The notes: generated from the letters alone by a model not told the origin. A stretch of 64,000 nt of DNA from Colius striatus (GCF_028858725.1 NC_084774.1:8716001-8780000); one strand, 5' to 3'. Counted from the stretch's first letter, positions 30,668 to 43,700 are shown. A program made the numbers and translations.

Positions 30668-33600
30668 CTGGGACACCAGACAATCAGTCCCTGCCTCCCA
30701 CCCACTCAGCCTCTAGCCACTGCTCAGCCCATCTTCTGCCTTCTCTGAGGGGCTTTTTCAGACCTTGAAATGTGTCACAACCTCACACCCCAGCACACAC
30801 ACAGCTGTCCTTTGGCTGGACATCACCTGATCCCCACAAGCAGTGTGGGCACAGCTGTGGGGTGCTGTGGGGTGCTTCTGCATCTGCTGGTGAACTTGGT
30901 GGGTCAGCTTGGCTTCCTACAGGTGATCTGCCCCTGGGCAGCAGCCTGGCTCCTCAGCAGCATTTCACGTCTCAGGGGTCTCTCCCCAGGGCGCTGGGCA
31001 CACCAGCAGCATCTCTTCCTCTCTCCAGCCCACCAGCCCACATCCATTCCTCATCCAGCCAAAGCCCCAAGCCAGGAGCTGATCAGCAGCCATCTGCCCT
31101 GTTTGTTCCCTTTGGGCTTGTCTTGTCACCAGGGCCACATCCCTGGTGTTTCACCTTGATTCTCCTCCCAGGCATCACAGGCTGCTAAGGTAAATGAGGT
31201 ACATATCCAAAGCCAGGCACAGAGCTGCCTGCTGAGCTGGTCTAACGTTGTCCTTTCCTATTCTATTCAACCACAATCCAGTGCTTCAAGTTCTTTAAGA
31301 TTAAAAAGTACAACCTGCATGAGGCTTAAAGGGACTGTAGCAGAGGCAGCCTGAGGAGAGAGACTGCAAAGGCAGGGCCCAGGGGATTTCTGGAGATCAA
31401 CAGGGAGAGCACAAGGGAGGTTTCAGCAGGCAGAAGGGCTGATGGCAAAGCCCCTGTTTTACTTGGATGTGGTTAGCTGCAGTAAATACCATACCAAGCC
31501 TCAAGCACCTGGCAAGTTCCCAGAGGCAACCTACAGCACTGACATCCTCCCAGCCCTGAAATGAACCTGCTGCCTATCATGATACACCTCTGCCTCCCAG
31601 CAGACAGGAGTGTGCTATTGCTGACACAATGCCATTGGCTTGAGGATACCTTGTCTTGCCACGCCTTGGCTGAGGCTCAGGCTCCCACACTCATCAGTGA
31701 CTCGTGTTCCTGGTCTGCACCATGTTCTGGCTTTCCTGATCACTGAGCAGCTCCAGCACAGCTCAGAGCAGGGCAGGCAGGTCGCTGTCCTGCCCCCAAA
31801 ACACACACAGCCCTTTCTGGAAAGAAGTGGGAGGCCACCCCAGGCAACAGGCCTGGCCCAGACATGGCTATAAAAGGCTGTGAGCTCCTCTTCTGCAAGA
31901 GCTCTGCAGAGGAGCAGGGGGTGAGGAGGGATGAACCCTTGGCACGGGGCAGTGGTACAAGAGGCTGGGCTGAGGGACAGACTGCAGAGTCACAGGGACA
32001 GCAGGGAACAGGGAAATCAAGTCAGGAATCTCTTCAAATTCCCACTTGCCCTTATCTCTTGTGGGCATCCCCAGTGTGGTTGGGCTGCAGACAGCTCCCT
32101 GCCACTCACAGCCACCCTCGAGGGAGGACAGACCTTCACTGGAAAGGTACCAGGAGCAGTTCCCAAACCCAGGCACAATCTCATAGAGCAGCATTCCAGA
32201 AGGCACTGTGTTTCCCTCACACAGGGACTGACATTAACCCCTCCACAGCCCATACCATGGCCAAAGCACTGCTGCTGCTCTGCCCAGCAGGCTGCAGGGC
32301 CCAGCTGCTTTGTGCACAGCCAGGGGAGCAGGGTGCCTGCTTTCCCCTGCCAGGGACCTGCAGCAGCCTGCTTGTGCCTCTGAGTTTCTGCCTTTCAGAG
32401 CAGGTGCTGAGAGCTGGGTCCTTTGTATTTCAAATTGCAGAGCAGCCCTGTCCCACAGGGATGGCTGAAGCATCAGGCTTGTACCACCACCCAGGAGACA
32501 CTCACACAGCACCTCGTTTTCACAGCAGTTCTGTTCCTGAAATGACAAAGGCATTCTTTCTCTGCCAGCCTTGGTTCCCTTGGTGCTGTCAGCAGGCAGG
32601 GCAGCACTCTGCACCTCTCTGCCCATTTCTCTTCAAAGTCAGCAACGACAACAGAACAGCCTTGCTCTAACAATGTGTTCCCGAGCTTGAGTCATCAGCA
32701 CTTGCAAACACCCCCACAGCCCTGGGCTGCTGGGTGCGGGCAGGCTCTGCGTGGGTGCAGGCTCCTAGGGGAGCTGTGCACAGAGAGGGGGGAAAGCAGC
32801 ACCCTGGAACACTGAGCTTACCTCGCTGCAGACCACTCTCCTGTGGGGGAGAGCTCTTGCTTGGGTTGACCCAGCATCTTCTGGAAGCATGACTGCAGGC
32901 CTGACCATGTCCTTCAGCAGCACGTGGTGGGGGAAGCAGAGTGCACCGCAGGCACAGATCAGAGCTGGATGGCGACGTGACAAAAGTGATGATACAACAC
33001 CTGCAGGGCCCCAGGAGGGAGATGATGGAGGGGAAGTGATAGGTCCTGAGGGAGGAGCATGACAGGACCCTGCCCATGGAGGCAGGAAACTTGTCAGGGC
33101 TTGTGGTACAGCACACTCTCAGGGCAGTAGTTCCCAGGCTCTCTGCAATCAAGTGGAGAGATTCGGTGCTCTTCAAGGGTGAAGCTGGCTCCAGCACTTC
33201 CTCCCCATCCCAGGGCGGCTGCCACGCTGAGATCTAAGGGGTGAAGTCCTTTACGTGAGCTACAGACTGCAGGAATACGCTCAAACCACCCCAGGATTCC
33301 TGCCTCAGCACCAGCAACCATCAGCTGCAGAGAAGCAGCCTGTGAGACCCAGAGTGGGCAACCAAAGAGGCTGGAGCACCCTGGGAGAGGGCAGCGGGAA
33401 CAGGCAGCTTCTCACCCCAAGTCACTCCCCACCAAAGTCCAGGTAGAGCAGGAGCCCAGCTCTGACTCCTCGTTCAGGGCTGTGGAAAGCCCCTGCCCCT
33501 TTGCTTTGCCCTGGTGCCAGGTGTTGGCACTGCCCTGGCCCAGGGCTGTGGCAGAGAGCAGGAGGTGTGGGGGTACGTTTTCCATTCTCTATGAAGTGAG

Positions 33601-36063
33601 ACCTGTAATTACCAACCTCCCTCAGCCTCCCCAAAGACAATGCACATCCTACAGTAGCCTTTTAGCCTGGAGACAAGAAATGTGCTTTTCTTAGTCCCTC
33701 TTTACACTCCTCCATGGCCCGTGGAGCCCAGCACGCTCAGCATCACACACCAAGCACGACTCCCACGTGAGGAGCAGCGGGAGCAGTTACTCAGCGCTGG
33801 CTGAGTGGGAGCAGCTGAGTTCCCAAGGCAGCAGCGGTGCTCGCAGCACAAAGCCCATCACCACCAGCAGCCCTTGGCACAGCAAAGGCACAGGCTGAAA
33901 TCTGCTCCAGAGGGACAGAAAGCAGACAGCAACAGGCTGGCAGGAGAGGGATGGCACAGCCACTCTGCCCCCTAATCAGCTGCTTGGCATGTCTGGTCTC
34001 TCCAGGCAGCTCATGAAAAACAGGCAAACTCAGCCTCCAAGAGTGAGCTTAGATGCAGAGGCCAGAGCAGAGGAACACAGGCAGACCCCTCCCTGTCCTC
34101 CTCCCAGGCTGCCAAGAGCCGTTAAATCCGCCTCAGGGTCTCTGCAGCCCTCGGGGAGCACAGGAGCCCCATCCCGTGAGCGCCATCACAGCGCCCATAG
34201 GAACGTGCATCATCTGCAGCTCAGGCTGGGCCAGAGGGGGTTAATCTGAACCTGGATCCCGCAGGCTGAGTCAGAACTTGGTTACTAAGCCCCAGTACAA
34301 CTGAGTCAGTGGCTCCTCAGTGCTGACATCCCAGATAACAAATATCACTCAGGCTGGAGCGCAGCCAGCAGCGGGAGCCAAAGCCCCGTCTCCCACCAGC
34401 ACATCCCAGCCTGTCTCTCCATGAGAAAGCAAAATACATCTCTCCCCCACCCAAGGGGAAACTCAAAAGGACAGATGAAGAGCTGGGGGTTGTTTTTTTT
34501 TCCCTGGGCCATTTTGTACCTACTCACCACACAATTATGTTTGGACAGACACCAGGTACCTTGGGAAATTGTACTTGGCACTTAATCCTCTGGCTCCTTG
34601 GCACTCACTTACTCTCCAGGTGCAAATAGCTGCATTTTCTGCTCCTGGATTAGAAAGCCAACAAATGGCCAAGAGTTACCTCCCAGAGTAGCTGTGCAGC
34701 TCCCACTCCTTGCCTGGATGAGCGTGCAGTTACCTCCAGCCCAGGAAAGCTTTAGTTCTGCTCAGCCCTGAACCCTCCCAAAGCCTCTTCTCAGTGCCCA
34801 GTGCCCTACAGGAGATGGCATCGCCTGCTGGGTCCAGCCAGGGTGCCAGGATTGCTGCTGCAGCGTGGGGAGCTCTCAGCCTGCCCCAGCTTTGTGCTGG
34901 AAGGGCAGATTTCAGTGCAAAGCACCAGTCTCACTGTTAGTCACTGGGGCTATTGCTGCAGGCAATGAGCTGCCTGATACCACTGTGTGCCAGGGCCTGA
35001 GAGCGCACCCAGGCAGCTCACCCTGTGCAGGGGGTCTGGAGGCCGCCTCCTCCATCACCGTGCTGAGCTTCTGCTGTCAGCTGCTTGCAAACGAGCTTTG
35101 AGAGGACAGGAGGAGCACTCAGCATCGCTGCAGCTGCACCATCCCTCTGCTGTACTCAGAGCAAGGCTCAGAGAAGCCAAAGCTCTGCAGTTTAAGACAC
35201 AAGGTCGTGTTGGAGTTTACTCACTGCAAAGGAAAGGTCCCTTCTCCAGACTCCCCTTCTCAGAGGCAGGAGGATGACACCTCATCTCTCAAGGCAGCCC
35301 AGGGCCCAGGAATGCAGGATACAGACAGCCCCCATCCAGCCACGCTGCTGCAGCTTCTCTCAGGGTTCTGTGACCCAGGGATGGGCTGCTCAGGCCAGAG
35401 AGCTTTCCCATTGAAAGGAAAAAAGAAGTCCATAGCCAGCAAATGGGGGGTTTTTTTGGCACAGAAGCAAGTGGCAGCATTTGGATACGTTCCACTAGCA
35501 AGTTCCCTGAAGGTTTGTCCCTCCTTGGTGGCTCCAAGCACAGCCAGCTCTCAGGCTCCACTCAGCACAGCTGCCTTCTGCTGGGGTGGGAGTCGTGACT
35601 GCAGCAGCCAGCGAGGTGGGTGAGAGGGGAGAGGAAGGGCTGGTGCTACTGCAGGGCCTGTAGGCCAATAAGGAGTTCATTTAATGAAGAGCCATGAGAA
35701 GTACCTGAGTAAATGAGAACATCTGGAGTCTCTTCAGGAACTCCCAGCGCTGGGACAGACGGGCTCAGTGCAGGCAAGACAGAAGAGAAGGGAGAGAAAG
35801 CATTTAGGAACGGAGTAAATAAGTCAGAAAGTGAGAAGTCAGTAAATGGAGAGGTGATTGGCACAGGAGCTGTTGAGCTGCCAAAGGTGTGGGCCTGCTG
35901 CATCATCAGTGTGACAGCACTCACTGTGTAACTGGGAATCCTTTGGAACAACTCCTGCTACCAGGGATCCAGAAAGGATTGCCCTCCCTGGCTCTGTTGG
36001 GGTCAGCAGGATCCCTGCTGCCAGGCAGCCCCAGCACCCACCAGCCCCTGGTTCCTGCAGCCC

Positions 36064-36193
36064 CCATGGCTGGGGGGATTCCAAAGGCCTGGGGCTGAGG
36101 GCCATGGGTCAGTGGTGGCTGTGGCAGCCCTGGGGGATCTGTTGGTGAGCTTAAAGGTTTATTCCAGCATTAAATGATTCTGTGATCCTGAGA
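36064..36193 (+). mobile_element. CR1 LINE 3' end fragment
   Basis: A sense CR1 tail: 'gctgagggccatgggtcagt', then 'ttaaaggtttattccagcat' and the end 'aatgattctgtgatcctga'. It is diverged and about 130 bp long. Confidence 0.75.
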
Positions 36194-36500
36194 CTTTGGG
36201 CTGGAGAAGAGAAAGCTGAGGGGAGATCCTCAGCAACCTAAAGGATGGGTGTTGAGAGGATGGGGCCACTCTTGTTCTGTGGTGCCCAGTGCCAGGACAA
36301 GGGGAAATGGGCACAAGCTGGAACACAAACAGTTCCTTAAGGAGGGCTGTAGGGATGAGACTGGCTCAGCAGGGCCCAGCAAGCAAGGAATTAGCAATGC
36401 CTCCTTCCCTTTGCACCACACAGAGCACCAGCACCTACGTTCCTTGTTGCTGAGCCTGAAGGACAGGTACAGAAACACACAGCTGGGAGCAGATTGCTCT
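36187..36500 (+). mobile_element. CR1 LINE internal fragment
   Basis: Sense CR1 sequence from further upstream in the element: 'tgggctggagaagagaaagc', 'gaggggagatcctcagcaac', 'ggatggggccactcttgttc' and 'ggcacaagctggaacacaaa'. It follows a CR1 3' end instead of preceding one, so it is a separate insertion or a rearranged piece. Confidence 0.75.
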
Positions 36501-37269
36501 GAGTCTTGAAGCACAAGAGGAGCTGGAAGGCTTTTCCTTCATCAGGGAGGTGGCTGGGTGGCCAGGGAAGCACAGCTGGCAGCAGGCATGGCTGAGAACC
36601 GGGCTCCAGCTTCCCAGCTCTGCCTCGAGTGGCTGCCAGACCCCCTTCCTGGGATGGTGGCAGGTGCCAACCACACAAGTGCCAGTGAAAACCCTCAACC
36701 TGGGAAGAAAATCAGTTTTGTTGCTTAGTTAAATCTGTCTGAAAATTACCAGTCTCCAGCTACAAACGTTCTGGTTCACCAGCAGGAACAAGAGTGTTCT
36801 GCAGCAGCTCTTTCACAGCAGCTCCTGACACAGGCTTGCCTGGAACAGCAGGCTCCTGAGCATCCCCTGCTGCTGCCCGAGGACTGCACGGATGTCACAG
36901 CTCCTCCCCTCGCAGTGCTGGGCTTTGAAGAAACCCCTGCAAGCATCTTGTTTTAAGGGACTGCACCACCAACCCCCCAAACCAGTTCTCTACTGTAACT
37001 GGAGTCAGAAGAAACATCAACTCCAGGTCCTTTTCCTTGGTGACAAAGGATCCCCAAAGCAATGCTGCTATCAAAAGAAAACCTTCTGCCTCAACTTCTG
37101 AGGAGCAGAGCAGGGCAGGAGCACACCGACATCCTTTCAATCACTCCTCTAAGGGAAGACACCAGGGCCTGCAGACCCACCCAAGAAGCAGCTGTGGCAC
37201 GAAGCTCACTTTCTCCTTGTGGAAAGATTCAGCCTTGTCCAGCGACGAGGAGCAAAGACCCCGTCACCG

Positions 37270-37680
37270 GCCGATAAGGGCAGCTCGTTACTTACAAAAC
37301 CAAACCCACGGGGGAATGGGAGGCAGGAGGAGCCGGCAGCGGCGTCTCCGCGGCGCCGGCAGACAGAAGGACGCGGGGAGCGCTCGGGGAGCGGGCGGGG
37401 CGTGGGGCGGGATGCGGGGCGCGGGGCGGGATGCGGGGCGGGATGCGGGGCGTGGGGCGGGATGCGGGGCGCGGGGCGGGATGCGGGGCGCGGGGCGGGA
37501 TGCGGGGCGTGGGAGCTCCTCGGCACCACCGCCACCCTCCGGCCCCGCCGCAAAACGCGCCTTTCCCGCCGGACAGCACCGCGCAGCCCCGTTCATCACC
37601 TTTCCATCCCACCGGCAAAGGGAGAGCTGGGAGGAGACCCGAAGGTGAAGCTTCGCCTCGGGTGAGCAGAATGTGCGGGA
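37270..37680. promoter_or_regulatory. Orphan CpG island with G-rich tandem array
   Basis: A sharp CpG-dense block with no recognised gene start. Inside it, about 37390-37512 is a tandem array of 'gggatgcggggcgcggggc' and 'gggatgcggggcgtggggc' units, with multiple G-runs on the + strand. It lies 6.6 kb upstream of the first recognised MFSD2-like exon and about 3 kb beyond the NSFL1C 3' end, so it could be the MFSD2-like promoter or that of an unseen non-coding RNA. The long Arg/Gly and Pro/Ala open frames across it come from the array. Confidence 0.55.
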
Positions 37681-37933
37681 CAAAATCCTCGTGGCTGGCG
37701 GCTCGCCGAGGTGCTGCCTGGCTGCCAACCCTCGTTTGGGGGCACCAAGGGGCCAGCTCAGCTGGCTACAGCCCACAGACCCCAGCTAGTCATCACCTCG
37801 CTCCTCTGATGCCACCAGCTAACCAAGGTAAAAGCAGGAGACAAAGGATTTGTAGCCTGTTAGATAAACTCTTTCTGGCTCTAAGGGCACATCTTGGGCA
37901 AGTCCCCAAAATGGCATGTGTGGAGACAAGAAC

Positions 37934-38815
37934 TAGAATCACAGAATCACAGCATGGTGGGGGTTGGAAGGGACCTTTAGAGATCATCCAGCCCAACCCC
38001 CTGCCAGAGCAGGTTCCCCTGGCTCAGGGGGCACAGGAGCGTGTCCAGGGGGGTTTGGAAACCCCCAGAGCAGGAGCCTCCACACCCTCCCTGGGCAGCC
38101 TGGGCCAGGGCTCCCTCACTGAAACACTAAAAGAGTTTATCCTCGTGTTTAAATGGAACTGTTTGTGTTCCAGCTTCATCCCATCACCTCTTGTCCTGTC
38201 ACTGGATACAACAGACAAAAGTGCTGCCCCAACCTCTGACACCCACCAGTGAGATATTTGTAACTATGAATGAGCTCCCCCCTCAGTCTGCTCCAGACTG
38301 AACAGCCCCAATCCCTCCAGCCTTTCTTCATAAGGAAGATGCTCCAGTCTCTGATCATCTTGGTGGCCCTGCACTGGCCTCTCTCCAGCAGTTCCCTGTC
38401 CCTCTGGTGCTGGGGAGCCCAGAACTGGCCACAGGACTCCAGATGAGGCCTCAGCAGGGCAGAGCAGAAGGAGAGCAGGACCTCCCTCACCCTGCTGCCC
38501 ACACTCTGCTGGATGTCCCCAGGCTGCCACTGGCTTCTTGCCCACAAGGGCACGTTGCTGCTCATGGTCAGTTTATTATCAACCAGCACTCCCAGGTCTC
38601 TCTGCAGAGCTGCTCTCAGCAGGTCACCCCCAGCCTGTGCTGCTGCAGGGGGTTGCTCCTCCCCAGCTGCAGGACTCTGTACTTGCCCTTGGTGAACTTC
38701 AGTAGCTTCCTCTCTGCCCAACTCTCTGGCTGGTCAGGATCCTGCTGAATGGCAGCACAGCCTCTGGTGAATCAGCCAGTGCTCCCAGTTTGGTGTTTCA
38801 TCCTCTGATGAACAA
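37934..38815 (-). mobile_element. CR1 LINE, longest copy in the window
   Basis: About 880 bp of 5'-truncated CR1 in antisense. The 3' terminus is at 37934 (AGAATCACAGAATCACAGC, then 'ggttggaagggacctttaga'). Moving right are the 'gcaggttcccctggctcagg' block, 'gtttgtgttccagcttcatc', 'tggtggccctgcactggcct' and 'gaactggccacaggactcca', then 'ggtctctctgcagagctgct' and the 'actctctggctggtcaggat' block. The copy is only moderately diverged compared with the others. Confidence 0.9.
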
Positions 38816-40540
38816 TTAAAAATGAGCCACTTCCCACAAGGGAGCTGTGGGACACTTGTGGCTGAATTGAGCTCTGAGTGAAATCTCCTCCCTCTGTGCT
38901 GGTTCACTGGGATGATGACGTGGTCGTGGCACACGCTGGCAGGAGGAAAAACCCAGGCTCACCTGCCAGAAAAGATCCTTTAAAAACACTGCTGGGGTTT
39001 TGGATCTCTTTTAGCTGGGGACAGCTCAGCCCTGGGAAGCTGCTCACTGAGCAGCCCAAAGCAGTGAGCAGAGGTCTGGAATGGGAGAAGAGCTGGCAGT
39101 GGCACTGGAGAGGGACAAACACTGTGCTCCTGGTTTGTGGGCTTTTAATGGTGATTTTCACAATGATTTACAGATTTGTTGCTTTGTACATTCCACATCC
39201 ACTGAGGAATGAAACACATGGAAGTTAGTTCAGTGCTGGGTCGAGGAACTGTTGCACAAACGCCCTTGCCAAGGTCTGCTCAGTTTTGTACAGCAGACAA
39301 GCAAGTTTCTCCTGCTGAACCTGCCCAACCTGCCAGCCCTCCCCCAGCCTGCACCTCCCCACAGCAGCCAAGGTGAGGACCTGGAAGCTTCAGGGTGCTG
39401 AGGGGATGGACTCGGTGCACAGTGACTAAGGCAGGAAGCAGTCAGCAGGGTGGTGATGCAGCCTCTCCCAAAGGGACACCACCGAGGGAGCTGATGGTTG
39501 GTGGCCCACAGCTCAGCACAGCCTCTGAGATCTGCTCTGAAGCCCTGGGCTAGGATGGCAAGGATGCTGTGGGTCAGTGCCCAGTGCTCTGGCACAAGGC
39601 TGGATGGAAACATGGGCAAGTGATGCCACAGCAGTGCTCCCTGTCCCTCTCATCTGGGCATAAGGAGCTCACCCTGTTCAAAGGAAAGACAGATATGGAG
39701 AGCTGAGCCGCAAACACAAGGCTGGAGAACTCCAGGTGTTCAGATATGGAGAGCTGAGCCCCAAACACGATGCTGGAGAACTCCAGGTGTTCAGATATAG
39801 AGAGCTGAGCCCCAAACACAAGGCTGGAGAACCCAAGTGTCCAGCTCTGCCAGTCCTCTGCAGAGGATGGGAAAGAAATCAAAGGCTACTAGAGATTTTC
39901 CACCTGAGCTGCTTCCATCATCTCCCCTAAGCTAAAACTTGCTTTTCAGCAAGATCTGACTCTGCCTCCCAGTCACTCCAAGCTGATTCAGCTTTGTGCC
40001 CTCTTGGAAAGAAAGAGCCACAGCAGCAGAGCTTGTCAGAGAAATGCAACCCAGCAAATGGAAACCGCTGTGAGCCTGACTGCTGGGGAGGTGCAGGCAG
40101 AGCCGGCAGGTGCTGCGATGAACCCCTTGAGAGCTCTGCTGAGGGAAGTCAGGGCTTTCTGTCCAGAGAAGCCTGAGAAGGGCTCAACCTTGCACCTGCA
40201 CACACACATCAGAGTTCTCCCCACTGCTTCACAAAGACTCCCCCCACGATGCTTTTACACCAGTGTCACCATCACCCTGGCAGTCGGCTCGCCCATTCTC
40301 ACACGCTTTTATATCTAGTGTGTGAAAATCCAGGGAGCACCTTGCAGCAGACCCCAGAGGAGAGGGCAAAACATGAAGGTTGTGAGGAGCAGGCAGTTGG
40401 TGTGGACAGAAACTGCTCCCTGGGAGCTCCCTTCATCTTACAGCTTCCCCCTCCCTCCAGAGCGCAGAACACAACCCCCAGAGGGAGCTGCTGGGAGGCT
40501 GTGGCACAACGGGCTGTGGCTCCTTCCAAAACACATTCCT
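38816..40540. other. Intergenic or distal NSFL1C 3' flank
   Basis: No gene was recognised. The region holds a 51-bp triplicated unit (39692-39844). A longer NSFL1C 3' UTR could extend into it, but no strong poly(A) signal on the - strand supports that. Confidence 0.5.
39692..39844. repeat. 51-bp tandem triplication
   Basis: Three head-to-tail copies of a 51-bp unit begin at 39692, 39743 and 39794. Each starts GATATGGAGAGCTGAGCC (GATATAGAG in the third), continues through 'aaacacaaggctggagaac' and ends 'ccaggtgttca' or a variant. Copies differ at only a few positions. The period is a multiple of three, so the frame stays open in both directions. Confidence 0.92.
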
Positions 40541-40544
40541 CTCG

Positions 40545-40554
40545 TTTATTTATT
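40545..40554 (-). terminator. NSFL1C: NSFL1C poly(A) signal
   Basis: On the - strand overlapping AATAAATAAA covers 40554-40545, about 155 bases after the NSFL1C stop. This would give a short 3' UTR ending near 40525. Confidence 0.55.
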
Positions 40555-40706
40555 ACCAAGTCCACCAAAACCAAAAACCAAAAACCATGGGAAATGCAAC
40601 TAAAGAGGAAAGACCAAAATGAAAAGTCCAACCAAGACCTAAGAACCCAGAGCTACGAGCAGCTGTGAGCCCGCGCGGCACGGCCCCGGCACGGCCCCGG
40701 CCACTC

Positions 40707-43700
40707 CTATGTCAACCGCTGCACGATGACGGCGTTGAGCAGGTTGGCTTCCTTCAGGGTCTGGTTCTCATCAGTCAGCTCTTTGTTTGGGAAGGTGGTC
40801 ATGAGGATGAAGCTGGTGGCAGCCATCGCTGGCCGGGCATCTACTATGAAGAGCCGGATGTCACGGATCCTGTGCAAAGGGACCAACCACAGCAGAGTGA
40901 TCCTGTTACTGCAGGGCCACAGCCTGGGCTCATCTTTGCCGCAGCACCCGACCCTGCAGCTGCTTGCACTTGTTTTCTGGCTGACAGCAGAGGCCACAGA
41001 CAGACAACCCCCATTTACCCTTCTCCAGAGGCTCCTGTTTCATGAAACACTCTGAGCTGCTTCACAGGCCAAAGCCTTGCAGCTAAACGTTGTTTCACAC
41101 TGCCCATGCTGTCAGGTGGCTGTTTGGAACTGAAAGCTGCTGAGCCCTTCAAGAGGAAGAGAGCTACAACTTGCTTGCCACTGTCAGGGACTAAGCTCAC
41201 CACACACAGCACAACCTACACGACACTGGCTCAGTTCCTCACACCCAGTTGTAGCAGGTGGGGTTGATAACTTTTTGTACCATGCTCCATTCTCTTACAG
41301 AAACTGGGGGAAGGAGCATAAATGTCCACCCTCTCTGACATCAGGCAGGTGAAGGGGACTTCAGGAGAGCAGTCTAAGGAAGCAGCAGGCTGAAGGAGCA
41401 GCTTTGCTCGTCTGAGGGAACCCAGAGCTGCAGGAGCACCCCTCAGTGCTCCCTTTGGCCCTGAACCGAGAGAACAGCTGAACCAAGTTCCTAATTCTCT
41501 GACAGCTCCCAAAGCCCTTAGAAGAGATTCACTTTTTTCTAAGAGACAGGAAGGGAAGTTCCACTGGTAACACTGAGGCTCCTCACTGTAACCCATCGCT
41601 GCAAAGCCTACCCTGCCCACAGGCATCACGCGCCTTGAAACCCCTCCACAACTTCATCCCTCTTCACCTATACACACAAGGATGCCCAGGGCAGCAGGAT
41701 CTGAACATCTGCCCCGGCCCTGCTCGGTCTGCAGCAGCATTCAGGCCTTCCCAGTCCGTAACCCACCTGTGACTGTGGTTAAACTTCTGCACCAGCCGCC
41801 CCCCATCAGCCAGGCGGATCTGGATGTTGGTGACGGGCTCCGAGTCATTGATGGCGATGGCAGAACTGGCTTTGGCTTCGTTCTCAGCCTGCTGGGCTGG
41901 TGAGCTGCTGCCCATCACCTGGGGCACGGTGCTGAGGACAGACACGAGGTGAGCTGGTAAATGTGAGCTGTGGCCTGGCAGCGAGCTCCTGCCTGGCAGC
42001 TGCCCCCCTCCCAGGGCTCCCGGGCAAGGGACGCCTATGAGGGCTGGAAGTGAGTTCAGGAGTCAGCAGGAACTCCTCTAGAACTTCAGCCTCCAGCATC
42101 TCCCTCTGGAGCACCACATCACATGCCTCATACCCCCACAGGAACAGGGCAGGGTAACCTGGAGATGCTGCTGCGCACGCCATGAGCCTCCCTCCCTCTC
42201 TGAGGAACATCCCCCATCCCCAGGCACCACCAGCACCCCCATCCCCAGGCACCACCAGCACCTCCCTCCCCAGGCACCACCAGCACCCCCATCCCCAGGC
42301 ACCACATGCCTTTCCCTCAGGAAGATGAAGCTCCCGAGTGCCTCTCACATCACACACACAGCAACCCACTGCTGCTGGCTTCTCACCTGCCCAGCTTCTG
42401 CCCTTCTCCTGTAAAGGCTTTGAAGACACTTTTAGGTTTCACATACTCCTCATCACGGTGATCCTCCATATCCAGGTTCACCTGCCCGCCCCGTGCTAAC
42501 CTGCGCAGCTCTGCCGGGACCTCCCTGCAAAGACAACGTCCTAAGGCAGCTGCCTGAAGGAGCAGGAAAGCACAGAGCAGAAGTGGCAGCCACAGACCTC
42601 TGGGACTTCAGGAATGGCAGTGAGCCCTTGTTTAATGAACAAGGCAGATGCACACTTCCCTATTAGCTGACACGAACTACGGGGGCCCTCACCTGGAGTC
42701 ACACGATGCATCAGAAATTCTCAGTCTAGTTGCTCCCTTCAAGCTCTCAAGGCCCCACACAAACCAAGGCCACTTCCCACTCATCTGAAGGAAATGGTTG
42801 AGTCTGCCCTCCCACAGCTCCCACATTAAAATCAGCTCTTCTAAGAAAGCTCAGGTGAGAGGTGCCATTGATCCCACACACGCTTGTGCTCCACAGGCTC
42901 TGTCCCCTCACTACGTACCCTCTGCGGATATCATCAAGGAACTGGGCGTTGGATGGGTCCTGGTAGCTCCTCAGTTCTCCACTGTCCAGGCTGAAGCCAC
43001 TCTTCCAGAGCTTCAGCACAACATGCACCTGCAGCAGCCCCCAAACAACCATCAGCCTGACTCACGTATCTCAGAACAAGCAGAGGCCAAGTGAAATGTT
43101 CCTGACTGGCAGAGGGGAAAGCCCAAAGCACTGGATAAGTAAGAGTCATGTATCAGTGCCTGGAAGGTGGCACCACAGCCCCCCTTTGTGATAAGCAGGG
43201 CTGAAGCATGTGCCAGGTGAGGAGCCCAAACCCAGCTCCCACCAGGGCCCAGGTGGGTACTGGCTCACAGACCAGGCACTGGTCTTGCACTGGTGCCCTG
43301 AGCTCCACCACTGGCAGTGCCCATCACCCAGTGCACGCTGCTCTTCCCCATCTGCACTTCTAAGGAACGCTCAGACTCTTAATTCAAAGTCAATCAGAAA
43401 GCTGCTCCCCAAGGCCCAGACACCCACTGCTTCAATCAGAACACAAGCAGGATCTGCCATACTTCTGAATTTCTACTGAGCTTTACAGGTCTCTGGGCTC
43501 ACAAGCAGAGAAATGCCTCGAGTGCCATCTACAACTCAGAACAGAGGGGTACTCACATCCTGAGCAGCGTTCTGCCTCCTCTCCCCTGCCACGTAGGCAG
43601 ACTCCTCCTCGGGAGTGGCGCCGAGGCGATACCCTCCCCCTGCAAAGGGCTGCGAGACAGAGGGGCAGAGAGGTTAAAGCGGCCCAAAGCCAAGAGAGAT

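Larger units (their letters stand above)
30668..37270. other. Large gene-poor interval upstream of the MFSD2-like gene
   Basis: The missing first exon and promoter of the MFSD2-like gene should lie here or at the CpG island near 37.4 kb, but no exon with a start codon and a phase-0 donor could be singled out. Visible items are a + strand TATAAAAG word at 31869-31876, two TGAGTCA sites plus AGATAA at 34267-34338, and two CR1 pieces (36064-36500). Everything else looks like unique non-coding DNA. Confidence 0.5.

Noticed and set aside
32260-32670. An open frame starting MAKALLLLCPAGC as a secreted protein or MFSD2 N-terminus
   Set aside because: It is on the wrong strand for the transporter, has no convincing donor and no family similarity.
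35646-35951. A 101-residue - strand open frame with Ser/Phe/Pro-rich sequence
   Set aside because: Composition is unlike its surroundings, but no family was recognised and there is no splice, promoter or poly(A) context. It is not enough to call a gene.
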